Shown one piece after another: positions 55,667 through 64,000 of a stretch of 64,000 nt of DNA. The DNA is from Affinundibacterium nitidum (lineage in GTDB: Bacteria > Pseudomonadota > Gammaproteobacteria > Burkholderiales > Burkholderiaceae_D), in contig NZ_JACOFZ010000001.1 of NCBI RefSeq assembly GCF_014284155.1, positions 1,568,545-1,632,544 of the forward strand, given 5' to 3'. Below the pieces are notes generated by a model that was given only the letters and a program-made list of their open reading frames with translations, made no database searches and was not told where the DNA came from. A program made the translations under genes and the position numbers. The first letter of the stretch is position 1. Each line of letters starts with the position of its first letter.

Positions 55667-56493
55667 GAAGACGCTCCTTGCATGCTGTTCGCATTTTGCT
55701 GCGCCCATGTCACACAGGTCTGTAGCATTTCACGAAGCAGTGGTTGCACCTGTGCAGCAAGATCTTCACGATAGGCAAATGGTGCTGTCTCATTCATATA
55801 CACACATTGACTCATTTCCAATTGAACCGCATGAACTCGACCTTGAGGTTGTCCGTAATGGCGAGTGATATGCCCGCCTTTGAAGCGACCGTTAAAGACA
55901 TGGGAATAGGCAGTAGCGTTACTAGATTGCTGGAGACAATGTGCAAGTGCGTCTTGCAATCCACGATCACAAGATTTCTGGTCGGCCGTGCCCAAATTCA
56001 AATCGGGCAGACGTCCTTCGAAAAAGCGTGGAACTTGCGAAGCGATAGAATGCGCATCCCATAGCACAGCAATGCCATGAACATCGAGCAGACGTTGCAA
56101 TTCCGACTGCAGTTGTTGGTGATAGGGAAGCCAGTATTGGGCGATTCGGCGTTGCACTTCGTACGCATCGGGATTTTGACCAGCGGGGTACAAAGCCTCT
56201 TTGGCGAAAGTATCGATAGGGCATAGTCCCGTAGTATCCTGACCAGGGTAGAGATTAACGTCATCGCACGGGCGATTCAGATCAATGACATAGCGGGAAT
56301 ACTCAGCATGAATTCGAGAAGCGCCCATATCATCCAGCATATTGTAGAGCGACGGTAAATGCCAATCAGTATCGGCTTTGACCTGCGCCACTGGATTGAG
56401 TTGAAGAGAAACTTCTTGTGGGATTGCGGTGCCAACATGGGGCATCGACACGAGTAAGGGAATACTCCCCTGTTTGAAATGAAATGCAGACAT
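55663..56493 (-). CDS. hutG: N-formylglutamate deformylase
   Basis: Hydrolyses N-formylglutamate to formate and glutamate, last step of histidine breakdown after HutF. It has 276 residues; family hallmarks VSMPHVGTAIP, ADTDWHLPSLYN, the region AEYSRYVIDLNRP, LWDAHSIAS and FKGGHITRHYG, VQLEMSQCVYMNE. Upstream of and overlapping hutF by ATGA, so the order is hutG-hutF. Confidence 0.94.
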   Translation of the reverse strand: MSAFHFKQGSIPLLVSMPHVGTAIPQEVSLQLNPVAQVKADTDWHLPSLYNMLDDMGASRIHAEYSRYVIDLNRPCDDVNLYPGQDTTGLCPIDTFAKEALYPAGQNPDAYEVQRRIAQYWLPYHQQLQSELQRLLDVHGIAVLWDAHSIASQVPRFFEGRLPDLNLGTADQKSCDRGLQDALAHCLQQSSNATAYSHVFNGRFKGGHITRHYGQPQGRVHAVQLEMSQCVYMNETAPFAYREDLAAQVQPLLREMLQTCVTWAQQNANSMQGASS

Positions 56494-56571
56494 ACGATCT
56501 CTTACAAAGTAGCAGCTACGGTCGTCTTTCTCACTGTCACCGTAGGCTACGGCAGCGATGCGACCGCGAGC

Positions 56572-57252
56572 TTATTCAGTTTTAGGTTTACATTCGTGGG
56601 CGTCAACACCGGTGAACTGTTCGCGAATTTGGTCGACTTGCTTTCTCTCTTCGGCACTAATCTCGAGCAATTGGTACATCAACTTGGAAGCACTAACAGG
56701 CCGTGGAGCGATCTTCGCTTCCTTGATACCTTTTTTCGCGAGATTGGCAACATGGGTTTTAGCTGCTTCCAAGGTTTTGAACACACCCAAAGAAACACCC
56801 CACTTCAGTGCGGATCCATCTTGAATCACATAGGCATCGCTAACACCCATTTTCTTGATTGCAGCCGCTTTTTTATCGGCAGCGTCTTTGTCACCTTGTG
56901 ATGGTAAGTACACCATGTTCGATGCAGTTTCCGATATCTCCTCGCGCACTTGGCGTTTTCCAAGCGCCAAATGCTTCATACGTTCTTCGAAGTTTTTTCC
57001 ATCGGCCAATGTAAAGTTACCAATCTCTAAACAAGCAATGGGCGGTTCCACTTTCTTGGCAGAAGCTTCAATCACATCTTGCGCAGCGGAGGCTGTCATC
57101 AACTTCAGACGATCAGTGTTTTTCTCCGCTTTCATACGATGTGGCTCATGTTTTTCTAGCGACATATCACCAAAACGATCAAATATACCCAAGATAAAAC
57201 TGAGCAAGAGTCCATTAATGATCAGCAGGATCCAAAAGAAAAATCGCAACAT
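56572..57252 (-). CDS. SPOR-domain membrane protein
   Basis: Inner-membrane protein with one N-terminal helix (about 4-24, FFFWILLIINGLLLSFIL) and a C-terminal SPOR-type domain at about 110-195 (VYLPSQGDKDAADKKAAAIKKMG, YVIQDG, WGVSLGVFKTLEAAKTHVANL). SPOR domains bind glycan strands lacking stem peptides and often localise to the septum. It lies 18 bases after coaX in the birA-coaX-SPOR order seen in Burkholderiales. Function not known in detail. Confidence 0.78.
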   Translation of the reverse strand: MLRFFFWILLIINGLLLSFILGIFDRFGDMSLEKHEPHRMKAEKNTDRLKLMTASAAQDVIEASAKKVEPPIACLEIGNFTLADGKNFEERMKHLALGKRQVREEISETASNMVYLPSQGDKDAADKKAAAIKKMGVSDAYVIQDGSALKWGVSLGVFKTLEAAKTHVANLAKKGIKEAKIAPRPVSASKLMYQLLEISAEERKQVDQIREQFTGVDAHECKPKTE

Positions 57253-57270
57253 GGTATTTGTATGTCTTTC

Positions 57271-58089
57271 CTATAAGTCGGCAGAAAATTGGGGCAACTG
57301 GCGGTCCTGCGCTACCACGGCTAATCCAGTCAACACCAAATTGTCGATCACATGCGCTTGCCGCGTTTGCTTAACATGTTGCCATTGCGGTAGCATGTAC
57401 GGAACTGCGCCGCCCGACAACACCAATTCAACTGGCAATGAGGATTGCTGCTCGAGAACCTCAATCGCACATTGTATCGCTCCCAGCTGCGCATGGATAC
57501 AGCCACTCATGATTGCTTGCTGTGTATTGTCAGCAAACAATGAATCGAGGCTCATTTCACTCGCGATCTGTGGCAGTTGTGCAGTATTTTGGGCGAGTGA
57601 GACAGCCATCGTTTGCAAGCCCGGCAAAATCATACCGCCCACAAACCCTTTGCCGGGAATAATCGCATCCACCGTGGTCGCGGTGCCGCAGGTCGCGACC
57701 ACTAGGGCTGTATCAGGAAAAAAGTGATGTGCTGCAATCGCCGATGCAAATCGATCACTGCCGAGCTGCTGCGGATTGCGATAGTGATTTTTTAAACCTG
57801 CGATTTGCGTGTCGGCGCGAAAACGAGTCAACACAATCCCAGGAAAAACTGTCTCAACCGCTTGTTGCAATGCTTGTTGTAGAGAGTCTCCCGCCACATT
57901 CGAGATCAAAACCTCATCAGCAGGAAGATCGCGCCATTGCAGAACCAATTCCGCAAGTTGCGTATGATCGACAGAGCCGTGCGCAAGCCAAGACATTGGT
58001 ATGCCGAGTGCGCCAGATTGAAATACGGCCCACTTGACCCTTGTGTTTCCAGCGTCAATCAAAAGGCTATGTTGGACCGAAGAACTCAT
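57271..58089 (-). CDS. coaX: Type III pantothenate kinase
   Basis: Phosphorylates pantothenate, the first committed step of coenzyme A synthesis, with the feedback-insensitive type III enzyme. The 272-residue protein has LLIDAGNTRVKWAVF (phosphate loop), QLGSDRFASAIAAHH, VVATCGTATTVDAI and GFVGGMILPGLQTM. ATG at 58089 is used; TTG at 58095 is also in frame. Located 31 bases after birA on the same strand, as commonly seen in this order. Confidence 0.94.
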   Translation of the reverse strand: MSSSVQHSLLIDAGNTRVKWAVFQSGALGIPMSWLAHGSVDHTQLAELVLQWRDLPADEVLISNVAGDSLQQALQQAVETVFPGIVLTRFRADTQIAGLKNHYRNPQQLGSDRFASAIAAHHFFPDTALVVATCGTATTVDAIIPGKGFVGGMILPGLQTMAVSLAQNTAQLPQIASEMSLDSLFADNTQQAIMSGCIHAQLGAIQCAIEVLEQQSSLPVELVLSGGAVPYMLPQWQHVKQTRQAHVIDNLVLTGLAVVAQDRQLPQFSADL

Positions 58090-58120
58090 TCGCAATTATC
58101 GGAGAAGCAAAACCCTCATT

Positions 58121-58918
58121 CTACGCCAAGGGGCGTAAGGAAACATCCCCCGCATGAATCGCAATCAGCTTTCCATCGACAAGCAGTTGCAAACGTCCCA
58201 TCGCATCGACACCAGAAGCTTGCCCTTGATGCAAGATTTCAGACTGTTCCATGATGCGTACGAATTGGCCAGCGTAAGCATGTAGTTGATTCCAACGTTC
58301 GACAAACACCTCAAAACCATACTCATCAAACACTTGCATAGCCCGCCCAATGGCATGCGCTAACTGCGCCAATAATTGATTTCTATCCATCTGCGCCAGC
58401 CAAGTAGAATCTGCTACAGCTTGCCCAATTTCTTGCTCAAGTTCAGCAGGAACTTGAAGATTGAGTCCAAGCCCAATCACAACCCAAGTACCGCCCTCGG
58501 GAGCGGCTGCCGATTCCACCAAAATACCAGCCAGCTTTCTCCCTTCTTTCAAGATATCGTTGGGCCACTTCAAATGCACTTGTACGCCGATGTGACGCAA
58601 ACACTCAGCGACCGCCACGCCCACCACCAAAGGCACCGCACTCAAACTATGTGCCGGTTTGGCGAAATGCCAGGCCAATGAAAAGGTCAACACACCACCT
58701 GGCGTTGAGAGCCAAGTGCGTCCTGCTCGTCCGCGACCAGCCGTTTGATTTTCAGCGACGCGCAGGGTTGCTTGACGAAGCTGTGGAGTGCGTTGCATCA
58801 GATCAAGATTAGTCGACCCCGTTTCGGCCACGACTTCCACTGCTAACTCAAGTTGCCGCGCCTGTTGCTGATTTAGTTGCGCCAAGAAGGCGTTAATGAC
58901 AGAAGCATTAAACAGCAT
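58121..58918 (-). CDS. birA: Biotin--[acetyl-CoA-carboxylase] ligase (BirA without HTH)
   Basis: Attaches biotin to the carrier protein of acetyl-CoA carboxylase. The 265-residue protein has the catalytic loop GRGRAGRTWLSTPGG, KWPNDILKEGRKLAGILVES and a C-terminal SH3-like part. There is no N-terminal helix-turn-helix, so unlike the E. coli protein it should not act as the biotin repressor. AGGA is five bases before the ATG. First gene of birA-coaX-SPOR. Confidence 0.93.
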   Translation of the reverse strand: MLFNASVINAFLAQLNQQQARQLELAVEVVAETGSTNLDLMQRTPQLRQATLRVAENQTAGRGRAGRTWLSTPGGVLTFSLAWHFAKPAHSLSAVPLVVGVAVAECLRHIGVQVHLKWPNDILKEGRKLAGILVESAAAPEGGTWVVIGLGLNLQVPAELEQEIGQAVADSTWLAQMDRNQLLAQLAHAIGRAMQVFDEYGFEVFVERWNQLHAYAGQFVRIMEQSEILHQGQASGVDAMGRLQLLVDGKLIAIHAGDVSLRPLA

Positions 58919-58960
58919 AGCTTTCCTATTTCAATTCATCGGTGCCGAAGTAGAACACAT

Positions 58961-58998
58961 AAAAAAACACCGTAAGTTTTAAGGCTTACGGTGTTTTT
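58961..58998 (-). terminator. Rho-independent terminator of the rpoBC transcript
   Basis: On the minus strand, CACCGTAAG and CTTACGGTG form a nine-base stem (extended by A-T pairs) with an eight-base loop, followed by seven T. It starts about 56 bases after the rpoC stop. The flanking A and T runs would let it work in both directions. Confidence 0.93.
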
Positions 58999-59053
58999 CA
59001 TTCAATGACACAGTTCAAGAGAAGCCTGAGCTAGTTGAACTGCTGCAGAGGTC

Positions 59054-62000
59054 TTAGGCTTCGCCTGGAGCTTCTGCATCTGTCGTTGTTACTTCTGCTG
59101 CTGGAGTAAAGATTTCCTTCTCTGCCGCTAACAAGGCTGCGCGTTCGTCCGCTTCCCAAGATTCTTTCATCTTGCGAGCACGGTGATATGCGAGACCTGT
59201 ACCAGCTGGAATCAAACGACCAACGATGACGTTTTCTTTCAAGCCGCGCAGAGTATCTTTCTTGCCCATGATCGCTGCCTCTGTGAGAACACGTGTGGTC
59301 TCTTGGAAGGAAGCGGCAGAGATGAAAGAATCTGTCGACAAGGAAGCTTTGGTAATACCCAACAAGATATTTTCATACGTTGCTGGAATACCGCCTGCTT
59401 TCGTTACGCGATCGTTTTCGTCCAACAACTCAGAACGTTCAACTTGTTCGCCCATGATGTAGTTAGCATCACCTGGATTTACAACAACAACGCGACGCAA
59501 CATTTGACGCACGATAACTTCAATGTGCTTGTCATTGATCTTAACGCCTTGCAAACGATAAACGTCTTGAACTTCATCAACGATGTAGCGAGCCAAAGCT
59601 TCGATACCCAACAAACGCAAGATGTCTTGTGGATCGGCTGGGCCGTCAACAATCATTTCACCTTTGTTCACCACTTGGCCGTCATGCACCAAGACTTGCT
59701 TGTCTTTGGTGATCAAGAACTCATGCTTCTCACCGTCCATGTCGGTGATTTCCAAGCGTTGTTTACCTTTGGTTTCTTTACCAAACGCGACTGTACCAGT
59801 CACTTCCGCCAACATACCAGCGTCTTTTGGTGAACGTGCTTCGAACAACTCAGCAACGCGTGGGAGACCACCGGTAATATCACGTGTTTTTTGCGATTCA
59901 GTTGGGATACGCGCCAACACTTCACCGACGTGAACTTGTTGACCATCTTTCACCGTAATCAACGCACCGACTTGGAAACCAATCGTTACTGCGTGTTCTG
60001 TACCAGAGATTTTCACCTCTTCGCCAGCGTCGTTCAACAATTTAACTTGTGGACGCAAGCTCTTACCTGCAGCAGAACCACGACGTTTCGCATCGATTAC
60101 CACCAAGGTAGACAAGCCAGTGACATCGTCAACTTGCTTAGCTACTGTCACGCCTTCTTCGACGTTTTCAAACTTAACCTGACCTGTGTACTCAGTAATG
60201 ATCGGACGTGTCAATGGATCCCATGTCGCCAAATCTGTACCAGCTTTGATCGTCATGCCGTCTTTCACGATCAATGTCGCACCGTAAGGTACTTTATGAC
60301 GTTCACGTTCACGACCATGATCATCCGTGATCAAGACTTCACCAGAACGGGAAATCACGATTTGATCGCCTTTACCGTTGGTCACATAACGCATCGTTGC
60401 TGTGAAACGAATCGTACCGTTGGATTTCGCTTCAACAGAAGAAGCGATCGCTGCACGAGAAGCCGCACCACCGATGTGGAAGGTACGCATCGTCAACTGT
60501 GTACCTGGTTCACCGATAGACTGCGCAGCGATAACACCGACAGATTCACCAGCATTAACCAAGTTACCACGACCCAAATCACGACCGTAACACATTGCAC
60601 ACAAACCGTAGCGTGTGTCACATGTCAATGGTGTACGAACTTTAACTTCATCGATACCCAAGGATTCGATTTCTTCAACCATGAATTCGTCGAGCAAAGT
60701 ACCTGCTTCGAACAGAGTCGCTTGCGTTTCTGGATTGATGATGTCGTTCGCTGCAACACGACCCAAGATCAAGTCACGCAAAGGCACGTTAACTTCACCG
60801 CCTTCAACGATCGCTTTCATGGAAGCGCCATTCGCTGTACCGCAATCGTCTTCGATAACGACCAAGTCTTGCGTAACGTCGACCAAACGACGTGTCAAGT
60901 AACCGGAGTTCGCTGTCTTCAACGCCGTATCTGCCAGACCTTTACGTGCACCGTGAGTGGAAATAAAGTACTGCAAAACGTTCAGACCTTCGCGGAAGTT
61001 CGCGGTAATCGGCGTTTCAATAATGGAGCCGTCTGGTTTCGCCATCAGACCACGCATACCTGCCAACTGACGAATCTGTGCAGCTGAACCACGCGCACCG
61101 GAGTCAGCCATCATGTAAATCGCGTTGAACGATTCTTGCGTACCTTGTGTACCGTCACGACGTGTGACTGGTTCAACTTTCAGTTGTTCCATCATCGCCT
61201 TGCCGACTTCGTCACCTGTTTTACCCCAGATGTCGACCACTTTATTGTAGCGTTCGCCTGCAGTGACCAAACCAGAAGCATATTGCTGTTCGATTTGTTT
61301 CACTTCATGCTCTGCTGTTGCCAACAAAGTGACTTTTTGTGGTGGTACCAACATATCGTCGATACAGATAGAAATACCAGCACGAGTCGCCAAACGGAAA
61401 CCAGATTGCATCAATTGATCAGCAAATACGACCGTCGCGCGCAAGCCGCACTTACGGAACGAAGTATCGATCAATTTGGAGATTTCTTTTTTCTTCAACG
61501 GACGATTCAAGACTGAGAATGGCAAGCCTTTTGGCAAGATTTCAGACAAGATCGCACGGCCAACTGTAGTTTCGTAACGTTTGATCGTTTTTACGAACTC
61601 GCCAGTCGTTTTATCTTTTGGATATTCAGTAATACGAACTGTGATACGTGTTGTCAGTTCGACTTCCTTGTTGTCCCAAGCGCGAATCGCTTCGGAAACA
61701 TCAGGGAACAACATACCTTCGCCCTTACCGTTGATCTTCTCACGCGTTGCGTAGTACAGACCCAAAACGATATCTTGAGAAGGAACAATAGATGGTTCAC
61801 CGTTAGATGGGAACAAAATATTGTTAGAAGCGAGCATCAATGTGCGTGCTTCCATTTGTGCTTCGATAGACAAAGGAACGTGAACCGCCATTTGGTCACC
61901 GTCGAAGTCGGCATTGAAAGCCGCGCAGACGAGTGGGTGCAATTGGATCGCTTTACCTTCAATCAATACTGGCTCAAACGCTTGAATACCAAGACGGTGC

Positions 62001-63286
62001 AAGGTTGGCGCACGGTTCAACATGATTGGATGTTCGCGGATCACTTCTTCCAAGATATCCCAAACCACTGGCTCTTGAATTTCAACGAGTTTTTTCGCTG
62101 CTTTGATCGTCGTTGCCAAGCCCATCAATTCCAATTTATTGAAAATGAATGGTTTGAACAATTCCAAGGCCATCAACTTTGGCAAACCGCATTGATGCAA
62201 TTTCAGTTGTGGACCGACCACGATAACGGAACGACCAGAGTAGTCGACGCGTTTACCCAACAAGTTTTGACGGAAACGACCGCCCTTACCTTTGATCATT
62301 TCTGCCAAAGATTTCAAAGGACGCTTGTTTGCACCAGTCATTGCTTTACCGCGACGACCATTGTCCAACAAGGAGTCGACCGCTTCTTGCAACATACGCT
62401 TTTCATTACGCGTAATGATTTCCGGAGCGCGCAATTCCATCAAGCGCTTCAAACGGTTATTACGGTTAATGACGCGACGATACAAATCGTTCAAATCGGA
62501 AGTCGCGAAACGACCGCCATCCAAAGGTACCAATGGACGCAATTCTGGCGGCAATACTGGCAACACTTCCATGATCATCCAGTCTGGCTTGATACCAGAA
62601 CGTTGGAAGGCTTCCAATACTTTCAAACGCTTAGAGTATTTCTTGATCTTCGCTTCGGATTTAGATTCTTTGAGTTCTGTACGCAAAGTTTCTGCATCAC
62701 GATCGATATCGATAGAGCGCAACAACTCACGGATACCTTCTGCACCCATGAACGCTGTGAATTCATCACCGTACTCTTCGTATTTCGCGGCGTAATCATC
62801 TTCAGACATGATTTGGCATTTTTTTAGCGGTGTCATGCCTGGATCAGTCACAACGTATGCTTCAAAATACAAGACGCGTTCGATATCGCGCAAAGTCATG
62901 TCGAGCACCATACCCAAACGGGATGGCAAGGATTTCAAGAACCAGATATGTGCTGTTGGGGAAGCCAACTCGATATGGCCCATGCGTTCACGACGCACTT
63001 TGGCCAAAGTCACTTCAACGCCGCACTTTTCGCAGATCACACCGCGATGCTTCAAACGCTTGTACTTACCGCACAAGCATTCGTAATCTTTAATTGGGCC
63101 AAAAATCTTCGCGCAGAACAAACCATCACGTTCTGGCTTGAACGTACGGTAGTTAATTGTTTCTGGCTTTTTTACTTCGCCATAGGACCATGAACGGATT
63201 TTTTCTGGAGACGCGAGACCAATTTTGATCGCGTCGAATTGTTCATTGGGCTGAACTTGCTTGAATAGATCGAGCAGGGCTTTCAT
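59054..63286 (-). CDS. rpoC: DNA-directed RNA polymerase beta' subunit
   Basis: Largest subunit of RNA polymerase, 1410 residues from ATG 63286. Visible are the N-terminal zinc site ([20 protein letters not shown]), the active-site motif [12 protein letters not shown] that holds the catalytic magnesium, the second zinc site ([11 protein letters not shown]) and the trigger-loop/bridge region ([13 protein letters not shown]). GGAG lies eight bases before the ATG; a GTG three codons upstream (63295) is not needed. Downstream of rpoB with an unusually long gap of about 240 bases. Confidence 0.98.
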   Translation of the reverse strand: MKALLDLFKQVQPNEQFDAIKIGLASPEKIRSWSYGEVKKPETINYRTFKPERDGLFCAKIFGPIKDYECLCGKYKRLKHRGVICEKCGVEVTLAKVRRERMGHIELASPTAHIWFLKSLPSRLGMVLDMTLRDIERVLYFEAYVVTDPGMTPLKKCQIMSEDDYAAKYEEYGDEFTAFMGAEGIRELLRSIDIDRDAETLRTELKESKSEAKIKKYSKRLKVLEAFQRSGIKPDWMIMEVLPVLPPELRPLVPLDGGRFATSDLNDLYRRVINRNNRLKRLMELRAPEIITRNEKRMLQEAVDSLLDNGRRGKAMTGANKRPLKSLAEMIKGKGGRFRQNLLGKRVDYSGRSVIVVGPQLKLHQCGLPKLMALELFKPFIFNKLELMGLATTIKAAKKLVEIQEPVVWDILEEVIREHPIMLNRAPTLHRLGIQAFEPVLIEGKAIQLHPLVCAAFNADFDGDQMAVHVPLSIEAQMEARTLMLASNNILFPSNGEPSIVPSQDIVLGLYYATREKINGKGEGMLFPDVSEAIRAWDNKEVELTTRITVRITEYPKDKTTGEFVKTIKRYETTVGRAILSEILPKGLPFSVLNRPLKKKEISKLIDTSFRKCGLRATVVFADQLMQSGFRLATRAGISICIDDMLVPPQKVTLLATAEHEVKQIEQQYASGLVTAGERYNKVVDIWGKTGDEVGKAMMEQLKVEPVTRRDGTQGTQESFNAIYMMADSGARGSAAQIRQLAGMRGLMAKPDGSIIETPITANFREGLNVLQYFISTHGARKGLADTALKTANSGYLTRRLVDVTQDLVVIEDDCGTANGASMKAIVEGGEVNVPLRDLILGRVAANDIINPETQATLFEAGTLLDEFMVEEIESLGIDEVKVRTPLTCDTRYGLCAMCYGRDLGRGNLVNAGESVGVIAAQSIGEPGTQLTMRTFHIGGAASRAAIASSVEAKSNGTIRFTATMRYVTNGKGDQIVISRSGEVLITDDHGRERERHKVPYGATLIVKDGMTIKAGTDLATWDPLTRPIITEYTGQVKFENVEEGVTVAKQVDDVTGLSTLVVIDAKRRGSAAGKSLRPQVKLLNDAGEEVKISGTEHAVTIGFQVGALITVKDGQQVHVGEVLARIPTESQKTRDITGGLPRVAELFEARSPKDAGMLAEVTGTVAFGKETKGKQRLEITDMDGEKHEFLITKDKQVLVHDGQVVNKGEMIVDGPADPQDILRLLGIEALARYIVDEVQDVYRLQGVKINDKHIEVIVRQMLRRVVVVNPGDANYIMGEQVERSELLDENDRVTKAGGIPATYENILLGITKASLSTDSFISAASFQETTRVLTEAAIMGKKDTLRGLKENVIVGRLIPAGTGLAYHRARKMKESWEADERAALLAAEKEIFTPAAEVTTTDAEAPGEA

Positions 63287-63381
63287 GTATTGCACTCCAG
63301 TGAAGTGTTGAATCGCTTTAGCTAATGGGCTTCGATTTTTCTACTTTAGGTTTAACCCTGTTCGCATGGGCGGGAGAGCCT

Positions 63382-63399
63382 GATCAACCTCTGTTGATC
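63382..63399. repeat. Hairpin in the rpoB-rpoC gap
   Basis: GATCAAC, loop CTCT, GTTGATC: perfect seven-base stem about 100 bases upstream of the rpoC start. It may be an mRNA processing or stability element. No T run. Confidence 0.45.
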
Positions 63400-63460
63400 C
63401 AAGTTCCGCCGATACCGGGAACAAAAAGCACAAAAAATCTTGGTCCATCTGAATGACCAA

Positions 63461-63481
63461 CGCCCGAAGTGAATTCGGGCG
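63461..63481. repeat. GC-rich hairpin directly after rpoB
   Basis: CGCCCGAA, five-base loop, TTCGGGCG: perfect eight-base stem, 46 bases after the rpoB stop on the minus strand. Without a T tail it should not terminate strongly; an attenuator or RNase processing site between rpoB and rpoC is possible. Confidence 0.5.
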
Positions 63482-63527
63482 GTGGCTGCATTACTAAAAA
63501 TGCTACTAAACTACTATTTGAAACGGA

Positions 63528-64000
<473 letters not shown>

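Noticed and set aside
55667-55708. Longer hutF start at 55708
   Set aside because: It lies inside hutG; the ATGA overlap with AAGGAG before 55666 is the convincing start.
56855-57727. 290-codon open frame on the plus strand across coaX and the SPOR gene
   Set aside because: It spans two well-supported minus-strand genes, is rich in Ser and Cys, and has no recognisable domain.
59891-61087. 398-codon open frame on the plus strand inside rpoC
   Set aside because: Antisense shadow of rpoC caused by its codon bias; rich in C, R, T, N and Q with no domain and no ribosome site. The same applies to the frames at 61775-62827 and 59183-59833.

Overview
The window looks like ordinary chromosome of a betaproteobacterium of the order Burkholderiales, most likely family Oxalobacteraceae (an Undibacterium-like genome is my best guess). 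This is inference from gene order and protein resemblance: argJ / DUF815 ATPase / mutT, birA (no HTH domain) / coaX / SPOR protein, rpoB-rpoC, and base composition near 50 percent GC. I see no rRNA, tRNA, CRISPR array, transposase, integrase or prophage gene.

Layout. 1-127: start of msrA (minus strand, cut by the window edge). 306-7712: a small membrane protein, then a three-gene condensin operon of MksF-MksE-MksB type (kleisin, winged-helix partner, SMC-like ATPase) with no nuclease subunit beside it, followed by a DUF3667 zinc-ribbon membrane protein and a DUF1697 protein. 7727-13375: a DcsG-like ATP-grasp enzyme, a secreted M28 aminopeptidase with two PPC domains, an EamA transporter and a MATE exporter. 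13538-17411: a BlaI repressor with two abutting operators over its own promoter, a BlaR1-like M56 metalloprotease that ends in Sel1 repeats instead of a penicillin sensor, a small anchored protein sharing a two-cysteine motif with it, and cytidine deaminase. 17453-21238: a 909-residue coiled-coil membrane protein and an outer-membrane barrel protein.

21564-28955: M1 metallopeptidase, DUF6702 protein and TonB-dependent receptor (a likely unit), then an AsmA protein. 28952-33096: mutT, DUF815 ATPase, argJ, an unidentified CxxC protein and a PduO-type cobalamin adenosyltransferase. 33164-40749: a six-gene minus-strand operon encoding a MacAB-like tripartite ABC exporter (adaptor, ATPase, two permeases) followed by its own NtrC-type activator and sensor kinase. 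A well-spaced sigma-54 promoter lies directly upstream, so the set is probably self-activating in response to a cell-envelope signal.

40896-51130: a serralysin-like M10 protease, an AlgJ/AlgI-type O-acetylation pair, an Lrp-type regulator divergent from an enterobacterial-type lysA, a soluble TPR-GAF-PAS histidine kinase whose PAS domain carries the FixL heme signature, and a phytanoyl-CoA dioxygenase-like protein. 51328-58918: a DUF882 protein, a small unknown, a DUF885 protease-like protein, hutF and hutG (histidine breakdown), a SPOR protein, coaX and birA. 58961-64000: rpoC with a strong terminator, and the 3' end of rpoB.

A theme of the window is the number of secreted or envelope metalloproteases (M28, M56, M1, M10, DUF885, DUF882). 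The observations I rate most worth following are the sigma-54-driven ABC/two-component operon, the FixL-like PAS kinase, the BlaR1-like protein with its shared cysteine-pair domain, and the nuclease-free Mks condensin operon.
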